A stretch of DNA of 9,831 bases from an uncultured Flavobacteriales bacterium. GTDB lineage: Bacteria > Bacteroidota > Bacteroidia > CAIKAF01. The first letter of the stretch is position 1. Each line of letters opens with the position of its first letter. The stretch is taken from NCBI GenBank assembly GCA_937925455.1, contig CALEWF010000014.1, positions 1 through 9,831 on the forward strand, in the 5' to 3' direction. The translations under genes were made by a program, and so were the position numbers. This document shows positions 1 to 6,459 of the stretch, piece by piece. A model generated the notes under the pieces. That model worked only from the letters and a program-made list of their open reading frames with translations, ran no database searches and was not told the origin of the DNA.

Positions 1-688
1 GGTAAGTAATATCCAATACACTCGACATCTTATCGCCGTATTTGGCTTCAAACCCACCGGAACTAAAAGATATTCCTTGAATCATATCCGGATTGATAAA
101 ACTCAATCCTTCCTGTTGCCCTGAACGCGCCAAAAAGGGCCGATAAATTTCTACATCGTTCACATATATCAGGTTTTCGTCAAAATTCCCCCCACGCACC
201 GTGTAGCCTGCGCTTAGCTCGTTGTTGCTGGCAATACCCAATCCGGCTGTTTTCAGCAAGGCCATCAGCGGATCGCCTGGTGTAGCTATTAGCTGAATAT
301 TACTGGGATTAATATTTATCATCGGCAATTCGCGATTTTTTTCTTCAATCACCTGATATTCATCAATTAAAATAGATTCCATCCGAAACGTGAATGTTTC
401 TACAGCACCCGGCTCCAGCGTGGTTTTGTAGTTTTTGGTCTTATAAGATATGTGCCTTACCTGAATAGTGATTTCCTGATTGGCGGGTACCGTCAACTGA
501 TATTCGCCGCGTTTGTTGGTTACCACTCCACTCTCAGATTGATAAGAAACAGTAGCATCTTCAATGGGTTCTCCATCTTCCGTTAAAATTTTACCTTTTA
601 TTATTGCTGTTTGCTGTGCTGCAACCCAACCGTGCAACATGAGACAAACAATGCCTGATAACAATTTTATTCGAATATTTCCTTTCAA
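1..688 (-). CDS. TonB-dependent outer-membrane receptor, N-terminal part (cut by window edge)
   Basis: This minus-strand frame stays open for 229 codons and runs off the left edge, so only the N-terminus is present. Numbered from a TTG at 688, residues 1-25 form a signal peptide (Lys/Arg-rich start, hydrophobic core, then AAQQ). Residues about 28-105 are a carboxypeptidase-regulatory-like beta domain (KGKILTEDGEPIEDATV, NKRGEYQL). Residues about 128-229 are the TonB plug, with the hallmark YTVRGGNFDENLIYVNDVEI (162-181) and the later GGFEAKYGDKMSSVLDI. The missing part should be the 22-strand barrel. Such receptors import a ligand across the outer membrane using TonB energy; the ligand cannot be told from this part. 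No in-frame ATG gives a full signal peptide: the first ATG (640) lies inside its hydrophobic core. The TTG at 688 has GGAAG about 10 nt upstream but also overlaps TAGGTTTG (693-686), a match to the Bacteroidota -7 box, so the start is uncertain. It follows dacB on the same strand after a 91-bp gap. Confidence 0.9.
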   Translation of the reverse strand, partial: MKGNIRIKLLSGIVCLMLHGWVAAQQTAIIKGKILTEDGEPIEDATVSYQSESGVVTNKRGEYQLTVPANQEITIQVRHISYKTKNYKTTLEPGAVETFTFRMESILIDEYQVIEEKNRELPMININPSNIQLIATPGDPLMALLKTAGLGIASNNELSAGYTVRGGNFDENLIYVNDVEIYRPFLARSGQQEGLSFINPDMIQGISFSSGGFEAKYGDKMSSVLDITY

Positions 689-779
689 ACCTATATAACT
701 TCCGTGGCAGATAACGCCAAAAATAAGAATATATTCTATGGAAACGAGTTGCCTAATTAAGTGAGTAAAATTAAACTCA

Positions 780-2297
780 TCATTCAATTCCGGCAATGCG
801 AATCATAATTGTTTCAACAATTTCTTTTATTTCTTTTGATTCGCAAGTAAAGTTATTGAACAATATTGCAAAGGCAATCTCCCTTCCTTTCGAGTTTTTA
901 ACATAACCGGCATATCCCCGAATTAAGCTCATGGAACCACTTTTGGCCCGAAGATTATTTTCTAACACCGTTCCTTTTCCGATGCTGCGCATGGTACCTG
1001 ATTTTCCTGCAATCGGCAAGGTCTGATAGAAATTTTCAAATCCTTTTTCTTTTGGCAACTGTACAAGCAATTCCGTAAGGTTATCCGCACTCACAGCATT
1101 GCTTCTGGAAAGCCCCGAGCCATCCGCAATAATCAAGCCATCCGCATTGAGTCCGCGTTTTATCCAATACTGCTTAATCGCTTCATTTCCGTTAAAATTG
1201 CTTCCCTTTCCAAAAAATTTCACTCCCATGGCTTTATGCAAGTGTTCAGCATATAAATTATTACTATAAACATTAGTTTGCTGAATGATGGACATCAAAG
1301 AGGGCGATTTAATTTCGCCTAATTCTTTTCTTTCAGACAACGGTGTAACCGGTTGACGTTTTATGTTCTTCAATCGGATGGTGGTGGGTTTCCCTTCAAC
1401 CGCTATGCCCTGCTGTTGTAAATATTCTTTCAATAACCAGGCAGCATAATACGGTGGGTCGGGAATAGAACCTTTGATGGAAAAATGGGTTTCACCGGCC
1501 GGAATTGTACCACGAACATAGCGCAAATAAGTATATTCAGAACCAAATACATAAGCATTGTCGCCAGAACCTTTTTTACCACACGTTACTTCATTTACCA
1601 GTTCTAATCCCGGAATTTCAGGTTCGACCTTCACCAAATGGGTGGTATCTCCAGCTTGACTGCCGGAATTGAAAAAAATGTAATAGAGATTATCAAAAAT
1701 CGAAAGTCCACTTGCACCAGCCCCATAGTAATTTCCCAAATCCCCCCAATTCCAAGTTGCCGGTGCCATACTGGTTTCAAACAACTGATCATCAGCAATA
1801 ACATCTCCCTGAATTGATTGAATGCCTTTCTGCCTTATCACTTGAACAATGGCAGGAAGCAATTTATCCAACTTGGTATCATTAAACTTGTCAGAACCCA
1901 GCGTAGGGTCTCCCCCGCCACGGATGAACAAATTACCTTGTAAAACCCCATTGACAATCTCGCCATCATACTGAAGCTGGGTAATAAAACGAAATGATTC
2001 ACCTAAAGTAAGCCAGGCTGTAGCCGTTGTAACAAGTTTCATCACGGAGGCTGTTGCCAGTGCCTGCTTGCTGTTGTATTCAGTAATTAGCATACCATTA
2101 TCTGCATATTTTACACTGATACCAATCCCAGCACCACGTAATCCATCTTGCTGTGATACACTATTGATGTATTGTTCCAGCGAAGTTCTTCCACCAGTTC
2201 CGGAATGAGTTTGAGCATGAAGGGTTGAGAAAAACAAAAGCCATAAAACATACATGCCTATGCATCTTCGCCATTTGTACATCAAATTGTTCTTCAT
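780..2297 (-). CDS. dacB: D-alanyl-D-alanine carboxypeptidase/endopeptidase, PBP4 (DacB) family
   Basis: This is a periplasmic low-molecular-weight class C penicillin-binding protein that removes the terminal D-Ala of muropeptides and/or cleaves peptide cross-links. The 505 residues fit the family (E. coli DacB is 477). A signal peptide covers about residues 1-28 (basic YKWRR, hydrophobic core, TLHAQ). The serine-hydrolase triad of motifs is complete: SVMK at 84-87 (Ser84 nucleophile, Lys87), SNN at 345-347, and the KTG-box as KSG at 452-454 in RAKSGSMS. The large insertion between motifs 1 and 2 is typical of PBP4. Other family signatures are DGSGLSRSN (392-400), GDVIADD (164-170) and GKSGTMR (431-437). 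The last contains a second KSG but aligns with the G-x-x-GT-R segment before the true box. The gene is divergent from the WD40 gene across 86 bp. ATGs at residues 6 and 15 are alternative starts, but the first gives the best signal peptide. Confidence 0.95.
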   Translation of the reverse strand: MKNNLMYKWRRCIGMYVLWLLFFSTLHAQTHSGTGGRTSLEQYINSVSQQDGLRGAGIGISVKYADNGMLITEYNSKQALATASVMKLVTTATAWLTLGESFRFITQLQYDGEIVNGVLQGNLFIRGGGDPTLGSDKFNDTKLDKLLPAIVQVIRQKGIQSIQGDVIADDQLFETSMAPATWNWGDLGNYYGAGASGLSIFDNLYYIFFNSGSQAGDTTHLVKVEPEIPGLELVNEVTCGKKGSGDNAYVFGSEYTYLRYVRGTIPAGETHFSIKGSIPDPPYYAAWLLKEYLQQQGIAVEGKPTTIRLKNIKRQPVTPLSERKELGEIKSPSLMSIIQQTNVYSNNLYAEHLHKAMGVKFFGKGSNFNGNEAIKQYWIKRGLNADGLIIADGSGLSRSNAVSADNLTELLVQLPKEKGFENFYQTLPIAGKSGTMRSIGKGTVLENNLRAKSGSMSLIRGYAGYVKNSKGREIAFAILFNNFTCESKEIKEIVETIMIRIAGIE

Positions 2298-2383
2298 GCC
2301 TTAAAAAATTTAAAATTTTCAGTCTGTTGGAATAATATTTGAACTTTGCAGTGATGTAAATGTACAAAGCCCAAATGTAAATC
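2298..2383. promoter_or_regulatory. Divergent intergenic region between dacB and the WD40 gene
   Basis: These 86 bp of AT-rich DNA must hold the promoters of both divergent genes. On the minus strand TACATTTG (2379-2372) matches the Bacteroidota -7 consensus TAnnTTTG exactly and would give dacB a leader of about 70 nt. I see no clear TTG -33 box at the right distance, because that position falls inside the start of the WD40 gene. On the plus strand GAACTTTG (2341-2348) matches 7 of 8 positions, but its nearest TTG (2326) is only 12 nt upstream. The region is certain; the exact boxes are weak. Confidence 0.35.
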
Positions 2384-3907
2384 ATGAAATTTTTTACCCT
2401 TTTCACGGTAACTTGCCTGCTACTAATAAACACAACCATTGCCCAACAACCCTATGTGTTGCTGGATACCAAACATGAACATAAATACCCGGTAGAAGTG
2501 ATGGTGATAGCTCCGGATAATCAAACCATGCTCAGTGGCGATGGCGGAGGCTACGTGTATTATTGGGATTTGAAAACCATGCAAGTGATTGCAAAAATCA
2601 AAGCTCACAGCAATACGGTAAACTCCATTTTATTTAATACAAAAGGAGATAAATTTGTAACAGCCGGCGATGATGGCAAAGCCAAGATTTATGATTTTAA
2701 TAATCGAACCCTACTTCAATCGTTTACTGCACCGTACGACCGGGTGAATTTTGCTGTATTAACCCCCGACGACCAAACTTTGTATTTTGGAGGATACGCC
2801 TTATACAGTACCGGTCAGTTTACCGGATTATTGAAAGCCAAAGTTTCAAACCCATCACAGGTAAATACCATCTATCAAACTTCCGGAGTAACTACAAATT
2901 ATGGTATTACGGATGGGATATTGGACTATACGCAAAAATACATCCTGTTCAGCATGGGATATGGAGTAATGATTTGGGATTATAAATCAGACCGGCTGAT
3001 AGATGCACTTTGGACCGGATATTATGTAAACAATATTACGTCTTTGCCCAACTGGGTATATGGCTGGTGTGACGGAAAAATTGTTCGCTGGAAGTGGAAT
3101 GGCACTCAATACAAATTTGACCGGATGATTACCACCGCCAATTCAAATGGCAAAGGCTATAGCCGCATTGTATTTAATTCAGACCGGAGTATTTTTATCA
3201 CTGGCGATGAAAGCCGGCGTGTGCAGATATACAAAACTGAAACCATGAGTTTGCAACAAGTGTTGGCTGGACATACTGATGTGGTACGAACATTTCAGTT
3301 TTGGAACAATGATTCAATTATTCTAACAGGAGGATACGACGGAAAAATAAAAATCTGGGGATTCCCCAAACCTGAAAAAGATACCACAGAAACTATTTCA
3401 GAAAATAACAGGGAAGAGAAAAAAGACACCGTTTCAACCGTTCATGAAATCGTTGAAAAAAAAGACACCTCAACAACTGTAGAAATAAAAACCAAAGAGC
3501 CTGATAAACCCAAGGTTGAATACGCCGAAAATAATATCCCACTGCAGGTAGATGGTAGAAAAGTAGAAAAACAAGGCGAATTTGTGGTTTCTCAATTGGA
3601 ATTTGAAATTGAAGTTTGGGATAATTCAGTTTACGACGGAGATATTATTTCTTTAAACATCAATGGCAACTGGGTATTAGAGAATTATGAAGTAACTAAA
3701 ACCCCGCAACGCATTAAGATTAAAATTCTGCCCAACACCAACAATTACTTAATTTTATATGCCCATAACTTGGGCAAAATACATCCCAATACCGCCGCTG
3801 TGGCAGCAATAGAACCCGATGGTAAACGACGCCGTTTGGTTATAAAATCAGATTTAGGGGTGTGTGGTGCCCTTAATTTTACTTATAGCCCAAAAACTGC
3901 TCAATAA
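2384..3907 (+). CDS. Secreted WD40-repeat protein with C-terminal beta domain
   Basis: The 507-residue exported protein has no recognisable enzymatic motif. A signal peptide covers residues 1-20 (MKFF, hydrophobic stretch, cleavage after TTIA). Residues about 30-328 are WD40-like blades. The clearest are 74-104 (HSNTVNSILF, AGDDGKAKIYD), 185-200 (MIWDY), 262-283 (GDESRRVQIY) and 296-326 (GHTDVVRTFQF, GGYDGKIKIWG). With the degenerate ones there is probably one seven-bladed propeller. Residues about 329-385 form a charged Thr/Glu/Lys-rich linker (KKDT occurs twice). Residues about 395-500 are a beta-rich domain with VWDNSVYDGDIISLNING (411-428), a pattern I recall from other secreted Bacteroidota proteins. 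Propellers like this usually bind protein partners, so an envelope scaffold role is an inference. Start: ATG at 2384 with no strong ribosome site. Its stop lies inside the convergent dtd gene. Confidence 0.85.
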   Translation: MKFFTLFTVTCLLLINTTIAQQPYVLLDTKHEHKYPVEVMVIAPDNQTMLSGDGGGYVYYWDLKTMQVIAKIKAHSNTVNSILFNTKGDKFVTAGDDGKAKIYDFNNRTLLQSFTAPYDRVNFAVLTPDDQTLYFGGYALYSTGQFTGLLKAKVSNPSQVNTIYQTSGVTTNYGITDGILDYTQKYILFSMGYGVMIWDYKSDRLIDALWTGYYVNNITSLPNWVYGWCDGKIVRWKWNGTQYKFDRMITTANSNGKGYSRIVFNSDRSIFITGDESRRVQIYKTETMSLQQVLAGHTDVVRTFQFWNNDSIILTGGYDGKIKIWGFPKPEKDTTETISENNREEKKDTVSTVHEIVEKKDTSTTVEIKTKEPDKPKVEYAENNIPLQVDGRKVEKQGEFVVSQLEFEIEVWDNSVYDGDIISLNINGNWVLENYEVTKTPQRIKIKILPNTNNYLILYAHNLGKIHPNTAAVAAIEPDGKRRRLVIKSDLGVCGALNFTYSPKTAQ

Positions 3908-4359
3908 TCTTTGGCTTTTGTATCCATCCAAATGGTTACCGGACCGTCGTTGATGAGTTGAACTTTCATATCTGCTCCAAAAATGCCGGTAGCCACCCGA
4001 GTATTCATTTCTTTTTCTAATTGTAAAGTAAACATTTCATAAAGCATCCGTGCAAATTCAGGTTTGGCAGCACGAACAAATGAAGGCCGGAGACCTTTAC
4101 GAGTATCGGCAAACAAAGTAAACTGGCTTATCACCATAGCTTTAGCATTGATAAAATCTACCAACGATAAATTCATTTTTCCCTGCTCATCATTAAAAAT
4201 CCGTAAGCGGGTAATTTTATAGGTAAGGTAAGTTATATCTTCCATAGAGTCTTCTTCTTCAATCCCTAAAAAAATAACTACCCCCTTCCCTATTTTATCT
4301 TTAACTTTTCCATCAATGGTAACAGATGCTTCTGAAACCCGCTGAATTAATGCCCGCAT
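3901..4359 (-). CDS. dtd: D-aminoacyl-tRNA deacylase
   Basis: This cytoplasmic proofreading enzyme hydrolyses D-amino acids (and mischarged glycine) from tRNA. At 152 residues it has the usual family length and begins with the typical MRALIQRVSEASVTIDG. The two active-site signatures are intact: SQFTLFADTRKGLRPSF (78-94) and NDGPVTIW (137-144). The latter contains the Gly139-Pro140 of the cross-subunit Gly-cisPro motif that rejects L-aminoacyl substrates. TGIFGADM (124-131) is the conserved segment before it. Family knowledge says it acts as a homodimer. It is a single-gene unit: the stop codon (TGA, 3903-3901) lies within the last codons of the convergent WD40 gene (7-bp overlap), and a candidate promoter sits just upstream of the start. 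No anomaly in the protein. Confidence 0.97.
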   Translation of the reverse strand: MRALIQRVSEASVTIDGKVKDKIGKGVVIFLGIEEEDSMEDITYLTYKITRLRIFNDEQGKMNLSLVDFINAKAMVISQFTLFADTRKGLRPSFVRAAKPEFARMLYEMFTLQLEKEMNTRVATGIFGADMKVQLINDGPVTIWMDTKAKDY

Positions 4360-4379
4360 GAAACAATCAATTTTTGATA

Positions 4380-4409
4380 TAAAGATAGCATCAATTCCAG
4401 TTTTCCTAA
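4380..4409 (-). promoter_or_regulatory. Candidate promoter of dtd
   Basis: On the minus strand TATCTTTA (4387-4380) matches 7 of 8 positions of the Bacteroidota -7 box TAnnTTTG. TTA (4409-4407), one base off the -33 TTG, lies 19 nt upstream, the expected spacing. Transcription would begin about 15 nt before the dtd ATG at 4359. This is pattern matching in AT-rich DNA, so it is tentative. Confidence 0.35.
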
Positions 4410-4458
4410 GTCTTTATTTTTCACATTTATACTTTTCTTAAGTTTAAATGAATAACTA

Positions 4459-4659
4459 GGCTGCTTTGTGCGGCTGTCCGTTACAAGTCCTCGGGGCTCA
4501 GCCACATAGGGCATCGGGGTAGCGGTGTCTTCGTGCCCTCAGCCCCGCTCCCCCGTGCCCTGTGGGCTTCGCCCCTGCGGGCTTTCCACTTCCATCCGCA
4601 GCAGACGGGGCAGCGGGTTGTTCCCCCCCCTACGAGGCGGAGAAACACGCAGCCACCCC
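4459..4659 (+). repeat. GC-rich structured intergenic repeat, complete copy
   Basis: This is an abrupt GC-rich block of about 200 bp in an AT-rich intergenic gap (4360-4707). Its ends carry a short terminal inverted repeat, GGCTGC (4459-4464) and GCAGCC (4649-4654), followed by ACCCC. Positions 4540-4659 align over 120 bp with the reverse complement of 9712-9831, with about 11 differences, so this is a dispersed repeat. Three hairpins are visible: a long nested one (4493-4575), CTGCGG/CCGCAG (4575-4580 with 4596-4601), and GGGG...CCCC (4607-4630, including a run of eight C). I see no open reading frame of note and no transposase, so it could be a REP/MITE-like element or a structured RNA. It ends about 50 bp before the TerC-family gene. 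The left boundary rests on this copy alone; no clear target-site duplication is seen. Confidence 0.8.
4493..4575 (+). other. Long nested hairpin inside the repeat
   Basis: The outer stem is GGGGC (4493-4497) with GCCCC (4571-4575). Inside it, GCCACA (4501-4506) pairs with TGTG[G]GC (4561-4567, one bulged G), and GGGCA (4509-4513) pairs with TGCCC (4556-4560). The inner arm CGGGGTAGCGGTG (4515-4527) pairs with CCCCGCTCCCCCG (4543-4555) with two mismatches. The loop is 15 nt (4528-4542). There is no U-tract after the outer stem, so this is not a plain rho-independent terminator. In the second repeat copy the base equivalent to C4550 is A, which would restore a pair with T4520 if the left arm there is the same. 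Confidence 0.7.
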
Positions 4660-4710
4660 AAAAGAAAAACTAATAATTATAGGTTGTTTTGAAATGTATT
4701 ATCAATTTTG

Positions 4711-5493
4711 ATGTATCATATTTTTTTTATGCAGGATTTTATACAGGATATTTTAGCCAATCCCACCGAATCCCTGTTTATTGTGGGGAACCTAGTTATC
4801 ATTGAAAGCTTGCTTTCGGTAGATAATGCAGCAGTTCTGGCTACTATGGTGATGGATTTACCGGAAAGAAAACGTAAAAAAGCCTTATTGTATGGAATTT
4901 TAGGTGCTTATACACTTCGTGGTATTTGCTTAGTATTTGCTGCATATTTGATAGACATTTGGTGGTTAAAGCCCATTGGGGGGCTATACCTCTTAAGTCT
5001 TGTAATCAGATGGAAACTGGGAAAGAAAACCCCTCAAAAAGAAGATGACCTGTTACATAAAAAAACAAACCCCTTTTATTTACGAGTAAAACGTTTTATC
5101 GGGCCATTTTGGGGTACCATTATCGTTGTAGAATTTATGGATTTGGCTTTTTCCATCGAAAATGTAATTGCAGCAGTTACTTACAGTAAAAATTTAGTGT
5201 TGATATGGACAGGGGCATTTATTGGTATTCTATCTATGAGATTAGTTGCTCAATTTTTTGTTAAACTAATGGGGCGATTTCCATTTTTGGAAATCTGTGC
5301 TTTTACGGTGTTGGGCATTTTAGGAATTCGGCTGCTTTTTTCCATCTACGAGCACTTTCAACCCAATTCGCCCATCACCCATTTTATGAAAAGCCATACT
5401 GCCGGCTGGATATTTTCGGCATTAACGCTGTGTATTTTCTTTGTGCCGGTAATTACCAGCTTGTTGTTTAATATACCATCCCCAAAAAAATAA
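4711..5493 (+). CDS. TerC-family integral membrane protein (probable metal-ion exporter)
   Basis: The 260-residue inner-membrane protein has about seven hydrophobic segments and the two TerC-family half-motifs: E-SLL-SVDN (residues 32-39) near the N-terminus and EFMDLAFSIEN (141-151) in the middle. A basic loop follows TM2 (ERKRKK), and a longer hydrophilic loop with KKTPQKEDDLLHKK separates the halves. Characterised relatives (E. coli Alx, B. subtilis YkoY/MeeY and YceF/MeeF) export manganese or help metalate secreted enzymes. The substrate here is an inference. The second motif has Glu (SIEN) where I expect Asp (SxDN). Possible starts are TTG 4708, ATG 4711 and ATG 4729. A weak -7-like CAATTTTG (4703-4710), with TTG only 16 nt upstream, would favour 4729. 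I see no yybP-ykoY riboswitch; the GC-rich repeat lies just upstream. The stop codon lies in the stem of the terminator. Confidence 0.88.
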   Translation: MYHIFFMQDFIQDILANPTESLFIVGNLVIIESLLSVDNAAVLATMVMDLPERKRKKALLYGILGAYTLRGICLVFAAYLIDIWWLKPIGGLYLLSLVIRWKLGKKTPQKEDDLLHKKTNPFYLRVKRFIGPFWGTIIVVEFMDLAFSIENVIAAVTYSKNLVLIWTGAFIGILSMRLVAQFFVKLMGRFPFLEICAFTVLGILGIRLLFSIYEHFQPNSPITHFMKSHTAGWIFSALTLCIFFVPVITSLLFNIPSPKK

Positions 5494-5520
5494 AAAGCCG
5501 GACAATTTACCGGCTTTTTA
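5491..5520. terminator. Bidirectional rho-independent terminator
   Basis: TAAAAAGCCGG (5491-5501) and CCGGCTTTTTA (5510-5520) form a perfect 11-bp stem with an 8-nt loop (ACAATTTA). On the plus strand the stem ends in TTTTTA just after the TerC-family gene, whose TAA stop is the first three stem bases. On the minus strand the same hairpin lies 20 bp beyond the lipoprotein stop and is followed by T-runs, so it can serve both convergent genes. Confidence 0.92.
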
Positions 5521-5540
5521 TAAAATCGTAGAAATTTAAC

Positions 5541-6365
5541 TTACCACATTGCGATGTCATATTCATTGCCTTGAAAATAAACTTTGGCAAATGCATCGCA
5601 AGTACCGTTCCCAAAATTAATGGTAATGGTAGGTACATTTTGGATATCAAAATCCAGCTCGCCGGCACGTATCCATCGGCAACCAATTTTTACGTTTAAA
5701 TCAATGGTAGTATTGATAGTATAAGGCGTACCATTTGCACTGGTTCCCCCGGCTGTACCTCGTATCAAGTACACATCATCCCATGAATTAAATAACGTAT
5801 TTTCTCCTTCAATCCATTCGTGCTCCCTGTCTGTATGCCAGGTAACAGTCTCGCTGCCATTGGGTTTAATGATTTGCCCATCGGGGAACGCAAGATGATA
5901 TACCAAATGATTGGCTGCATTTCTGCCTTCATTGGTAATGGTTTTGGTTCCCAATATCTGATGATCATTCACAAAGTATTGATCAAAAGTAACAGTAACC
6001 GTTGTACCTGGATTACGCCACCAGCCGGTAATCACCGCGATAATTTTACCACGCCGGTATCGCAAATCATTTCCTAAGCAATTGGTTGTTCCAAAATCTA
6101 ATGTGAGCGTTTTGGGCCAGGTAACTGTGTCCAGCGATGAAATACTCAACGAGGCACACGAATTCAGGGTAGTAAGTTCGATCTTACCCAGCGAATCCTG
6201 AGCATTTTTAGCTGCATCACTCACCTGCGTAAAAGCATCCGATAACAGGTTTTCGGCCAATGCCATATCTTCAGTGGCTTTCAGTTCATCCGGATTGATT
6301 CGCCGGCGGCAGGAAGAAACAATTAGGATGGTTGATAAAAGCAGGATAACTGAAATACGTTTCAT
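5541..6365 (-). CDS. Lipoprotein of unknown function with a duplicated cysteine module
   Basis: The 274-residue protein has a lipoprotein signal peptide: MKRISVILLLSTILIVSSC, with the lipobox VSSC and lipidated Cys19. The residues after Cys are RRR, not the acidic run that directs surface export in many Bacteroidota, so a periplasm-facing anchor is more likely. Residues 27-60 look helical. From about 65 on the protein is beta-rich. Two similar stretches are visible: Cys70 to Cys96, ending LTLDFGTTNC, and Cys229 to Cys256, ending ITINFGNGTC. Each has a FG-x-x-x-C ending and a following Y-x-x-G, which suggests a duplicated domain whose cysteines could form disulfides. I cannot assign it to a characterised family, and no catalytic motif is evident. 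It is transcribed alone, convergent with the TerC-family gene, with the shared terminator 20 bp beyond its stop. No clear promoter is seen in the 94 bp before it. Confidence 0.82.
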   Translation of the reverse strand: MKRISVILLLSTILIVSSCRRRINPDELKATEDMALAENLLSDAFTQVSDAAKNAQDSLGKIELTTLNSCASLSISSLDTVTWPKTLTLDFGTTNCLGNDLRYRRGKIIAVITGWWRNPGTTVTVTFDQYFVNDHQILGTKTITNEGRNAANHLVYHLAFPDGQIIKPNGSETVTWHTDREHEWIEGENTLFNSWDDVYLIRGTAGGTSANGTPYTINTTIDLNVKIGCRWIRAGELDFDIQNVPTITINFGNGTCDAFAKVYFQGNEYDIAMW

Positions 6366-6459
6366 AAAATAAATTACATGTTAAGGTAACGAAATTGAGA
6401 AAAAAACAGGTAAATAGTTTTTAAAATTATCGAAAGAATTAAACGAATATCAGCAATAA

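Noticed and set aside
755..785. Terminator between dacB and the TonB receptor (TGAGT/ACTCA near the dacB stop)
   Set aside because: The stem is only 5 bp of mostly weak pairs and no T-run follows.
1010..1030. First KSG of DacB (residues 432-434) as the catalytic third motif
   Set aside because: Its context GKSGTMR aligns with the conserved segment preceding the box in PBP4 proteins; the later RAKSGSM (451-456) has the right context.
2161..2439. Minus-strand open frame of 92 codons across the dacB start
   Set aside because: It overlaps dacB and the WD40 gene in other frames, shows no motif, and its composition looks like a shadow frame.
4459..4659. tRNA, CRISPR or insertion sequence in the GC-rich block
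   Set aside because: There is no tRNA arm pattern, no regularly spaced direct repeats and no transposase frame; only inverted-repeat structure is seen.
4450..4675. Target-site duplication flanking the repeat (ACTA on both sides)
   Set aside because: The right-hand ACTA is about 10 bp away from the element end, and four bases in AT-rich DNA is expected by chance.
4660..4710. yybP-ykoY manganese riboswitch before the TerC-family gene
   Set aside because: The leader next to the gene is short and AT-rich, and the GC-rich block is a dispersed repeat also found before galT, so it is not gene-specific.
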